DNA of 5,835 bases from Nostoc sp. CHAB 5715 (GTDB lineage Bacteria; Cyanobacteriota; Cyanobacteriia; Cyanobacteriales; Nostocaceae), in NCBI RefSeq assembly GCF_020829685.1, contig NZ_JAIVFR010000452.1, positions 1-5,835 on the forward strand, written 5' to 3'. The translations under genes were made by a program, and so were the position numbers. Positions 1 to 5,278 of this stretch are shown here, one piece after another (within the stretch, counting starts at the first letter, position 1; each line of letters opens with the position of its first letter). Under the pieces are notes generated by a model, which saw only the letters and a program-made list of their open reading frames with translations, had not been told where the DNA came from and made no database searches.

Positions 1-3000
1 ATTACTACCAGCAAATCAAAACGATCATCCTGACTCGCCAGAATCCGATTACTGGTTTACTACCTGCAAGTACAGCGATTACAGCCCACGGCGATTATAC
101 TGATGCCTGGGTGCGAGACAATGTTTACAGCATTTTGGCAGTTTGGGGTTTAGGACTTGCATACCGCAAGATTGACGACGATAAAGGACGCACCTATGAA
201 CTAGAACACAGTGTCATCAAACTGATGCGCGGGTTGCTATTTGCGATGATGCGACAGGCTCATAAAGTAGAGACATTTAAACATACTCAGTCGCTACTGG
301 ATGGACTGCACGCCAAATACAATACCGCGACTGGTGACATTGTTGTTGGTGATGACAAATGGGGACATTTGCAACTTGATGCTACATCTATATTTTTACT
401 GATATTGGCGCAAATGACCGCAGCAGGATTGCAAATAATTTATACGATTGATGAAGTGAATTTCGTCCAAAATTTAGTTTACTACATTGGACGAGCTTAC
501 CGCACACCAGATTATGGCATTTGGGAACGTGGTAATAAAATTAATCGGGGTAATGCTGAGTTAAATGCCAGTTCCGTAGGTATGGCAAAAGCTGCTTTAG
601 AAGCTATCAATGGACTGGATTTGTTTGGTGTGCGTGGTAGTCAAGCATCGGTAATTCATGTGCTACCAGATGAAATTGCCCGCGCCCGGATTACTTTAGA
701 ATCCTTATTACCGAGGGAATCTGGTTCCAAAGAAATTGATGCGGCGCTGTTGAGTATTATTAGTTATCCTGCCTTTGCAGTGGAAGATTTGGAGTTACGC
801 GATCGCACTTTAAACGATATTATCAATAAACTCGCAGGTAAATACGGCTGCAAACGCTTTCTGCGTGATGGACACCAAACCGTCTTAGAAGATAATCAAC
901 GTTTACACTACGAACCGTGGGAACTCAAGCAATTTGAGCATATTGAATGCGAATGGCCGTTATTTTTAACTTATTTAGTTCTAGATGGATTATTTCGCGG
1001 CGAACAAGAACAAGTTAAAAAATACCAAAATCTTTTAGAATCATTACTTATAGAACAAGATGGTTTGCGTTTATTGCCAGAACTTTATTATGTTCCAGCC
1101 GAAAACATAGAAGCAGAAAAGTTAGCACCTCAAACGCAACCACGTTTGCCCAATGAAAATATTCCTTTGGTGTGGGCGCAGAGTTTATATTTTCTCGGTG
1201 AAATGTTGAGTGAAGGTTTAATAGCGGTTGGTGATATCGACCCTTTGGGAAGACATTTGTGTGTGGGCAAACAGCGCGATGCATTGGTACAAATTGCTTT
1301 ATTAGCAGAAGATGAAGATTTACAAACGAAACTAGAAGTTCACGGAATTGAAGCACAAACGCCTACTCAAGTAGAACCGATTCAAGTGAGAAAAGCTGGA
1401 GAATTTTCAGCTATTTATACCCAAATTGGACGTAACAATAAACTTGGTTTAACTGGGCGGCCAGTGCGGCGGCTGCGGAGTTTAACAACATCTAGAATCT
1501 TTCGGATTAGCGGTGAAACAATTGTATTTTTGCCTTCATTCTCAGACTCTCAACAGTTTTACTTAACCCTTGATTACCATTTTCTGCTGGATCAAATTAG
1601 AAGCGAACTAGCTTACATTCAAAAATATTGGAGCGATTTAGGTCGTCCTACCTTAACTTTAATGTTGACGCACACCATGTTAGAAGCCGGTTCGGAAGCA
1701 TTACTGGAATTGATGCAAGAACTGAAAGATGGTGTTTGTAATGGTGTGCGGGTTAAATTAGGGCGGCTAAATCAGCTAATGCTAACAGCCGGAATCCAAA
1801 GAATTGATTTTCTCCCCAATGCAGAATTCTCGCGATCGCCAGTAAAAAATGCTAGCCCACGTTGCTATTATCTAGCTTATCATCCTGAGAAAAACTGGCG
1901 CTTAGGACATACCCAAGAATTTCAAATGGAGTATGAAACTAACTTGGGATTATTACTTTCTTATTTGCGTTCATCAGAGAATATTTACGAGCAAATTGAG
2001 TTATTGCAAACCTTGACTCGATTGCAGGGAATGCAATTTGATACGGGATATGGCGGCCCAGGATATCCTGTCACCGTAGCCGACTTACTAGATGAAGTTT
2101 ACACCAAAGCTGGAGATTTAGGCATTTGGGCAGTAGTGCGTCGGGCTGCGGGGTTACGGCAAATGGTTGATATCAGCCTATCAGATGCAGTTACGAGTAT
2201 TTTGGTAAGGGGTAAGCAAATTGCTGTGGGTAAAGCTTACAGTGAAGCGTCCTTGATTAGCGTACCCATGTCCCACGATGAAATTGCCGATAAAATTAAT
2301 CATTTTTGTCGTGAAGATATACGCGATCGCGTCCTAACACAAGAGATTTTAATCTATCTTGGTATCTTAATTCGCTCAGAACCCGGACTATTTCAGGGAC
2401 TACTAACGCTGAGAGTCGGCTATCTCATCTTATTGATCACCAGCGAAGTAGCGCGGGAATTGCACCTCACTCAAGATGAAGCTTACGATCACTTAATGCA
2501 ACTTTCACCCTTTGAAGTTAAAGTGCGCTTGCGTCAGGTATTAACTAGATATACTGGCATGAGTAACCTGTTACGCCAGCAAGAATCACTACACGTCAAA
2601 CAAAAAGAAAGTGATATTGCTTGGGTAGTGCTACCAGCAATAGGAGAAGGGATAGAAGTTCCGCCGGGCGGTTGGCGACGGTTTCGCCAAGCCGAGGGTG
2701 CAACAGGGCGCGTACCAAAGGAATTTTTTAAGCAAGTTTGGCTATTAATGCAACATTGCAAGGGTCTAGTTATTGGTGATAAATTAGAACGCCGCAATCG
2801 TTTAGATAGTGAGATAATGCTGTCAGAAATGACAGCCGGGGAAAGAAATTTCGCTCTGTTAATTGAGCATTTGTTGAATAAAATTGAAGCTCCAGAATAC
2901 CGACAAGTTAATATTGAAGCATTAATCGAATTAGGAGCGATCGCAGCTAATAATCCAAAGCTGCAAATTGAAGAATATATCGTGTTGGATGTGTTAATTG

Positions 3001-3170
3001 GTCATGCAGTGCGATTGGCGTGGTTAGAGAATCATAGTCATCGCAGCGATCAATATGATGAGGATAAGGCGAGTGCGTGGCGATCGTTTTACAATACTTC
3101 TCCTAGAGATTGCGCTAGTTATATTTTGAAGGCATTTAGGTTCTTGACGGAATTTGTGAAAGATTTTTAA
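1..3170 (+). CDS. Phosphorylase kinase alpha/beta-like protein with GH15 glucoamylase-like domain (5' partial)
   Basis: The reading frame is open from base 3 to the TAA at 3168-3170 (1055 visible residues). The GTG at 111 is not the start: it lies inside the conserved block DAWVRDNVYSILAVWG, and homologous sequence (RQNPITGLLPAS) continues upstream to the window edge, so probably only about 15-25 residues are missing. From recall, the protein is colinear with animal phosphorylase kinase alpha over its whole length. Visible residues about 1-400 form a glucoamylase-like (alpha/alpha)6 domain with VGDDKWGHLQLDATS (115-129), GIWERG with candidate general acid Glu175, ECEWPLF, and LLPELY with candidate general base Glu360, followed by WAQSLY. 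Residues about 690-850 match the middle helical region (LTQEI, EPGLF, LMQLSP). Residues about 896-1010 match the C-terminal domain (GGWRRFRQAEGATGRVP, PEYRQ). The long phosphorylated loop of the animal protein is very short here, and the C-terminal CaaX prenylation box is absent. GH15 membership is clear. Whether it hydrolyses a sugar or regulates a partner is unknown. It appears soluble, with no membrane segment seen. Confidence 0.92.
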   Translation, partial: YYQQIKTIILTRQNPITGLLPASTAITAHGDYTDAWVRDNVYSILAVWGLGLAYRKIDDDKGRTYELEHSVIKLMRGLLFAMMRQAHKVETFKHTQSLLDGLHAKYNTATGDIVVGDDKWGHLQLDATSIFLLILAQMTAAGLQIIYTIDEVNFVQNLVYYIGRAYRTPDYGIWERGNKINRGNAELNASSVGMAKAALEAINGLDLFGVRGSQASVIHVLPDEIARARITLESLLPRESGSKEIDAALLSIISYPAFAVEDLELRDRTLNDIINKLAGKYGCKRFLRDGHQTVLEDNQRLHYEPWELKQFEHIECEWPLFLTYLVLDGLFRGEQEQVKKYQNLLESLLIEQDGLRLLPELYYVPAENIEAEKLAPQTQPRLPNENIPLVWAQSLYFLGEMLSEGLIAVGDIDPLGRHLCVGKQRDALVQIALLAEDEDLQTKLEVHGIEAQTPTQVEPIQVRKAGEFSAIYTQIGRNNKLGLTGRPVRRLRSLTTSRIFRISGETIVFLPSFSDSQQFYLTLDYHFLLDQIRSELAYIQKYWSDLGRPTLTLMLTHTMLEAGSEALLELMQELKDGVCNGVRVKLGRLNQLMLTAGIQRIDFLPNAEFSRSPVKNASPRCYYLAYHPEKNWRLGHTQEFQMEYETNLGLLLSYLRSSENIYEQIELLQTLTRLQGMQFDTGYGGPGYPVTVADLLDEVYTKAGDLGIWAVVRRAAGLRQMVDISLSDAVTSILVRGKQIAVGKAYSEASLISVPMSHDEIADKINHFCREDIRDRVLTQEILIYLGILIRSEPGLFQGLLTLRVGYLILLITSEVARELHLTQDEAYDHLMQLSPFEVKVRLRQVLTRYTGMSNLLRQQESLHVKQKESDIAWVVLPAIGEGIEVPPGGWRRFRQAEGATGRVPKEFFKQVWLLMQHCKGLVIGDKLERRNRLDSEIMLSEMTAGERNFALLIEHLLNKIEAPEYRQVNIEALIELGAIAANNPKLQIEEYIVLDVLIGHAVRLAWLENHSHRSDQYDEDKASAWRSFYNTSPRDCASYILKAFRFLTEFVKDF
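799..806. repeat. HIP1 octamer GCGATCGC (copy 1)
   Basis: This is a perfect GCGATCGC palindrome, the highly iterated palindrome typical of many cyanobacterial genomes. Further copies lie at 1832-1839, 2323-2330 and 2937-2944. All four fall inside the large phosphorylase-kinase-like gene and none lies to its right. Confidence 0.9.
1832..1839. repeat. HIP1 octamer GCGATCGC (copy 2)
   Basis: This perfect copy of the cyanobacterial octamer sits within the coding sequence, where it reads across codons for Ser-Arg-Ser-Pro. Confidence 0.9.
2323..2330. repeat. HIP1 octamer GCGATCGC (copy 3)
   Basis: This perfect copy sits in the coding sequence, just before the conserved LTQEI block of the phosphorylase-kinase-like protein. 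Confidence 0.9.
2937..2944. repeat. HIP1 octamer GCGATCGC (copy 4)
   Basis: This perfect copy sits in the C-terminal domain coding region. It is the last HIP1 site in the window. Confidence 0.9.
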
Positions 3171-3211
3171 ACGCAGAGGGGCGCAAAGGGAAACGCAAAG
3201 GAGCGCAGAGG
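3171..3211 (+). repeat. Left CGCARAGG array (inverted partner of 3595-3635)
   Basis: Four degenerate units share the core CGCAGAGG or CGCAAAGG: 3171-3179, 3180-3189, 3190-3201 and 3202-3211. The array begins directly after the stop codon of the upstream gene and ends directly before the ATG at 3212. The end of the third unit and start of the fourth give AAAGGAG (3197-3203), a Shine-Dalgarno eight bases before that ATG. The repeat is therefore also the translation signal of the gene it precedes. Confidence 0.85.
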
Positions 3212-3589
3212 ATGAGAGAGAATGATTTGAGTGGGGTGATTATTGGTTGTGCGATCAGGGTTCATACTGCTTTGGGGCCTGGTTTGTTGGAGTCGGCTTA
3301 TGAAGAGTGCTTAGATTATGAGTTGAAGAAAGCCGGGTTGAATGTTGGTAAGCAAATTCCATTGCCTTTGGTTTACCAAGATGTGCAATTGGAATGCGTT
3401 TATCGATTAGATTTGATTGTCGAAAACAAAGTAATTGTAGAAATTAAATCTGTAGAATCCTTCCACCCAATTCATTCCGTTCAACTCCTAACCTATCTCA
3501 AACTCGCAAACTGCAAACTAGGTCTTCTCCTCAACTTTAACGTCCTCCACCTCAAAGAAGGTATAAAACGCGTAGCCAACAACCTCTAA
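3212..3589 (+). CDS. GxxExxY family protein, PD-(D/E)XK nuclease-like
   Basis: This 125-residue protein has the usual full length for this small bacterial family. The defining motif is G24-L-L-E27-S-A-Y30, preceded by the characteristic H-x-x-L-G-P segment. A PD-(D/E)XK-type active site can be read as D67 in YRLDLIV and E77-I-K79 in VEIKSV, with the conserved Gln in the following helix (Q91-LLTYLKL) and a C-terminal LLLNFNV strand. The fold suggests a metal-dependent nuclease, but no biochemical role is firmly established for the family. The ATG at 3212 is supported by AAAGGAG eight bases upstream, which lies inside the flanking repeat. The gene starts 41 bp after the large upstream gene and could be read from the same transcript. 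Its tight packing between inverted repeat arrays suggests it belongs to the repeat rather than to the neighbouring genes. Confidence 0.88.
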   Translation: MRENDLSGVIIGCAIRVHTALGPGLLESAYEECLDYELKKAGLNVGKQIPLPLVYQDVQLECVYRLDLIVENKVIVEIKSVESFHPIHSVQLLTYLKLANCKLGLLLNFNVLHLKEGIKRVANNL

Positions 3590-3594
3590 CTCCC

Positions 3595-3635
3595 CCTCTG
3601 CGAACCTCTGCGCTTCCCTTTGCGTTCCTTTGCGT
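3595..3635 (-). repeat. Right CGCARAGG array (inverted partner of 3171-3211)
   Basis: Read on the minus strand, this array has four units with cores CGCAAAGG, CGCAAAGG, CGCAGAGG and CGCAGAGG, in the same spacing as the left array. It starts five bases after the stop codon of the enclosed gene and ends beside a run of nine A residues (3637-3645). The mismatches to the left array are mostly A/G exchanges, with two at the inner unit. Confidence 0.85.
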
Positions 3636-3636
3636 T

Positions 3637-3676
3637 AAAAAAAAATATCCCCCACCTCAGATTCCAAAAGCAGGGG
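3637..3676 (-). terminator. Possible intrinsic terminator of the YkvA-like gene
   Basis: On the minus strand, CCCC (3676-3673) can pair with GGGG within 3653-3649 across a long loop of about 19 bases. A short AT step and a run of nine T residues (3645-3637) follow. The T tract is convincing; the stem is short and the loop long. A second weak hairpin (TTTTG-CGAA-CAAAA, 3705-3692) lies directly after the stop codon. Either could end the leftward transcript. Confidence 0.35.
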
Positions 3677-3705
3677 TTTTGTTAAATTAAATTTTGTTCG
3701 CAAAA

Positions 3706-4020
3706 CTACTTAACAGAAACAGCATCAACATCAATAGTGCTTGCAGTAGAGGTAGAACCTTCAGTAGTATTAGGTACTTCAGTACCCACCTCACCCTTAC
3801 GAGCTTTCCAGCCCTCAATTACTAACCCAGACACCTCAGAAACTAACAGAGTCAAAAGGAAAACATCATCAATCTGTCCCACAACGGGTACAAAATCTGG
3901 AAGAATATCAAATGGGCTGACCAAATAGACTAGTGTTCCTAAAATTACCCACCAACGGTACTTCGGGTTACGAAGCACATTGCGATACCAGGTGTAAAGT
4001 GATTCGATTGAAAATTTCAT
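3706..4020 (-). CDS. YkvA/DUF1232 family membrane protein
   Basis: This 104-residue protein carries the DUF1232 signature YLVSPFDILPDFVPVVGQID, followed by D52 (residues 32-52 counted from the chosen start). A hydrophobic helix precedes the signature (WWVILGTLVYLV, about 23-34) and another follows it (VFLLTLLVSEVSGLVI, about 53-68). This matches the small one- or two-helix membrane proteins of the YkvA family, whose function is not established. Residues 77-104 form a Ser/Thr-rich, probably disordered tail. An in-frame ATG at 4035 would add five residues, but GGAGG at 4033-4029 overlaps it and sits eight bases before the ATG at 4020, so 4020 is the better start. The gene faces the GxxExxY gene tail to tail, with a 116-bp gap holding the right repeat array and the terminator candidate. 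Confidence 0.88.
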   Translation of the reverse strand: MKFSIESLYTWYRNVLRNPKYRWWVILGTLVYLVSPFDILPDFVPVVGQIDDVFLLTLLVSEVSGLVIEGWKARKGEVGTEVPNTTEGSTSTASTIDVDAVSVK

Positions 4021-4028
4021 ATTTTGAA

Positions 4029-4033
4029 CCTCC
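4029..4033 (-). promoter_or_regulatory. Ribosome binding site GGAGG deciding the YkvA-like start
   Basis: GGAGG on the minus strand lies eight bases upstream of the ATG at 4020. It overlaps the alternative ATG at 4035, so the shorter form is the likely product. Confidence 0.75.
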
Positions 4034-4035
4034 AT

Positions 4036-4399
4036 TTATCTTTAATTTTGACAAATTATCCTAAAAATTTCCGGTGCGAATAACCGCCCTAGTTAGTCTG
4101 GAAGACGCTACTCGTAATAACATACGTTTTGAAGCATGTGTTGAACTTTTTGCTCAATTTATGGTCAAAGTTACACTACCCCAACTGTACTTACAAAGTT
4201 TGCTGTAACTGAGAACTCTGCAATTCAGGTATCAGCCATTACTGGAAGCTGGTAGCTTAACTGAACTTTTCTCTGAGCGTTAAATGAACTTTTCTCTGAG
4301 CCAAAACTGAGGTTTGAACTCATATTTGCTTTAATGGTAAACCCTTAATTGTAGCTCAACAGAGAGATATCAATTTAACACAAAGAAGGAGATCAAGTT
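4036..4399. other. Non-coding stretch between divergent genes
   Basis: This region separates the leftward YkvA-like gene from the rightward secreted-protein gene and must hold both promoters. No confident -35/-10 pair was found. Visible contents are the Shine-Dalgarno AAGGAG (4386-4391, eight bases before the ATG at 4400), the 22-bp near-tandem repeat at 4257-4301, and additional TGAACTTTT (4142-4150) and TGAACT (4315-4320) motifs. A short GTG frame at 4074-4208 (44 codons) has no ribosome binding site and no recognised similarity. Confidence 0.6.
4257..4301 (+). repeat. Near-tandem 22-bp direct repeat, 23-bp period
   Basis: Positions 4257-4278 and 4280-4301 are identical except for one base (C versus A at the fifth position). 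The shared, perfectly conserved core is TGAACTTTTCTCTGAGC at 4262-4278 and 4285-4301. The second copy ends 98 bases before the ATG of the secreted-protein gene. The spacing of about two helical turns would suit a dimeric or cooperative regulator, but a simple duplication is equally possible. Confidence 0.75.
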
Positions 4400-5002
4400 A
4401 TGCTAAATGCTCTAAAAAATATTGCTGTCACTTCTTGTACACTACTGACTCTTGGAATGCATAACCCAGCAATTGCGTTGGTCGATCAAGCCGTCTTTTC
4501 GAGTGGATTAGTATCTATTAATACTAAGAAATTGACACCCAAACAGTCTAATTTAGTTGCAGATAACAGTACTTATTGGAGTTCGCAGGAGAATTGTAAA
4601 ATTTTAATGCCAGGTATAGTCACAGAAAATACAGAAGAACAATTGACATCTGTAAGTGCTAATACAAAAACCGTATATACTATTATACATAAAGAATTTC
4701 CAGAAGCTTCCAGGATACCTATTCCACAGGTTCGGCAAGTGTTGCAAAGTGCAATGCGGGAAACTATTGGTCGTACTGGCAAGGTTATTAGAACTACCAA
4801 TCTTGTAATTGATGGACATCCAGGTTTGGAGCTACTCATGGAACACTCGGATGAAACTCTGGGACAATATCGTGCATTTGTGGTTAATCAGCAACTTTAC
4901 TTTATGGGAGCTATTACACCAAATGAGTTAACCACAGAATCTGTTAATTTTTTTGATTCTTTTCGGATTTATCCTGAGCGGATTCGTTACTCAAGCTTCT
5001 GA
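4400..5002 (+). CDS. Exported protein of unknown function with Sec-type signal peptide
   Basis: This 200-residue protein has a start supported by AAGGAG eight bases upstream. The N-terminus has a short basic region (K6), a hydrophobic core (about 8-20), and a plausible signal peptidase I site after A24-I25-A26. No lipobox is seen, so a soluble periplasmic or secreted protein is expected. The mature part begins with about 30 polar residues. A globular region then starts near C66 with a K-I-L-M-P-G strand (68-72), followed by the segment NLVIDGHPGLEL (134-145), a YRAFVVNQQLYFMGAI strand pair (157-172), and a closing FFDSFRI (184-190). This order (MPG, then DGHPG-x-E, then YRA/LY, then FFxSF) recalls a widespread type of exported bacterial protein with no assigned function, possibly of PsbP/Mog1-like fold. 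That assignment is from memory and uncertain. It is a single transcription unit with no obvious functional partner nearby. Confidence 0.8.
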   Translation: MLNALKNIAVTSCTLLTLGMHNPAIALVDQAVFSSGLVSINTKKLTPKQSNLVADNSTYWSSQENCKILMPGIVTENTEEQLTSVSANTKTVYTIIHKEFPEASRIPIPQVRQVLQSAMRETIGRTGKVIRTTNLVIDGHPGLELLMEHSDETLGQYRAFVVNQQLYFMGAITPNELTTESVNFFDSFRIYPERIRYSSF

Positions 5003-5049
5003 ATTTATTAATGATTAAAACAAAAGATGATCTTCATAGATTTGTTGCT

Positions 5050-5076
5050 CAATCAGGATCTAACCTAGACTGATTG
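5050..5076 (+). terminator. Hairpin, possible terminator of the secreted-protein gene
   Basis: CAATCAG (5050-5056) pairs with CTGATTG (5070-5076), and inside it TCTA (5059-5062) pairs with TAGA (5066-5069). This gives an 11-bp stem with a two-base bulge and an ACC loop. It lies about 50 bases after the stop at 5002. No T tract follows, so termination is only suggested. Confidence 0.35.
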
Positions 5077-5103
5077 CTTAACAATAAATGAAGTTGTCTT
5101 GAA

Positions 5104-5206
5104 TATTGTAGGACTTACGCACGCTCTACGAATTCTTGGCGTTCTTGGCGTCTTGGCGGTTCGATAAATTAAGCTTTTGGGCGATTTTTGCGTAAGTCCT
5201 ATATTG
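5104..5206. mobile_element. MITE with 13-bp terminal inverted repeats and TATTG target duplication
   Basis: TAGGACTTACGCA at 5109-5121 and its exact complement TGCGTAAGTCCTA at 5189-5201 bound a 93-bp element. It is flanked on both sides by TATTG (5104-5108 and 5202-5206), which reads as a 5-bp target-site duplication. The interior has no reading frame of note and contains three tandem TTCTTGGCG-type units. An element this short with perfect termini and no transposase would have to be moved in trans by a transposase that recognises the same ends; the family of that transposase cannot be told from here. The element ends 77 bases upstream of the next gene's TTG start and could influence its transcription. 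Confidence 0.85.
5133..5158 (+). repeat. Three tandem TTCTTGGCG units inside the MITE
   Basis: TTCTTGGCG occurs at 5133-5141 and 5142-5150, then as TCTTGGCG at 5151-5158. On the other strand this is CGCCAAGAA repeated, a short array with the same general look (CGCNAAG) as the CGCARAGG arrays at 3171 and 3595. Confidence 0.85.
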
Positions 5207-5266
5207 CACAGCCTAATGACAATCATTAAATTTAATTTTTGTTACAAAACACTTTGATTGGATATC

Positions 5267-5271
5267 AGGAG
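5267..5271 (+). promoter_or_regulatory. Ribosome binding site AGGAG for the TTG start
   Basis: AGGAG lies seven bases before TTG 5279-5281 and supports initiation there. The frame is closed upstream by TGA at 5255-5257, so only the TTG codons at 5258 and 5279 are close to the frame's beginning, and 5279 has the correct spacing. Confidence 0.65.
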
Positions 5272-5278
5272 TTGTAAA

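Larger units (their letters stand above)
3171..3635 (+). mobile_element. Candidate repeat-bounded unit: GxxExxY gene inside inverted CGCARAGG arrays
   Basis: This 465-bp unit consists of a left array (3171-3211), a complete GxxExxY open reading frame (3212-3589), five spare bases, and a right array (3595-3635) that is the imperfect reverse complement of the left one. By hand alignment 34 of 41 positions match, with identical unit spacing of 9, 10, 12 and 10 bases. T/A tracts outside the arrays extend the symmetry: TTTTTAA precedes the left end, and the right end followed by TAAAAAAAAA reads as T9-AA in reverse. No convincing target duplication is seen; only TAA is shared on both sides. No transposase is encoded. 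Calling it mobile is an inference from the architecture; a repeat family that merely flanks such genes is the alternative. Confidence 0.5.

Noticed and set aside
111..113. GTG codon as the start of the large protein
   Set aside because: It lies inside a conserved motif (DAWVRDN), and conserved sequence continues upstream in frame to the window edge.
1048..1356. 102-codon open frame on the minus strand
   Set aside because: It overlaps the strongly conserved large gene on the other strand, and its translation shows no family-like features.
2534..2797. 87-codon open frame on the minus strand
   Set aside because: It is a shadow of the conserved C-terminal domain of the large gene.
3171..3635. 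CRISPR-like array
   Set aside because: The units are 9-12 bp, contiguous and inverted around a gene, with no spacers of even length.
3737..3928. 63-codon plus-strand frame opposite the YkvA-like gene
   Set aside because: The minus-strand frame carries a clear DUF1232 signature and a good ribosome binding site; this one has neither.
4074..4208. Short GTG frame of 44 codons in the divergent intergenic region
   Set aside because: No Shine-Dalgarno, no recognised similarity, and a length expected by chance. A decayed gene fragment cannot be excluded.
4573..4839. Minus-strand frames within the secreted-protein gene
   Set aside because: They overlap a gene with a signal peptide and a strong ribosome binding site, and their translations look random.
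5109..5201. Rho-independent terminator instead of a MITE
   Set aside because: The arms are 67 bp apart, no T tract follows, and a matching 5-bp direct duplication flanks the arms, which points to insertion.
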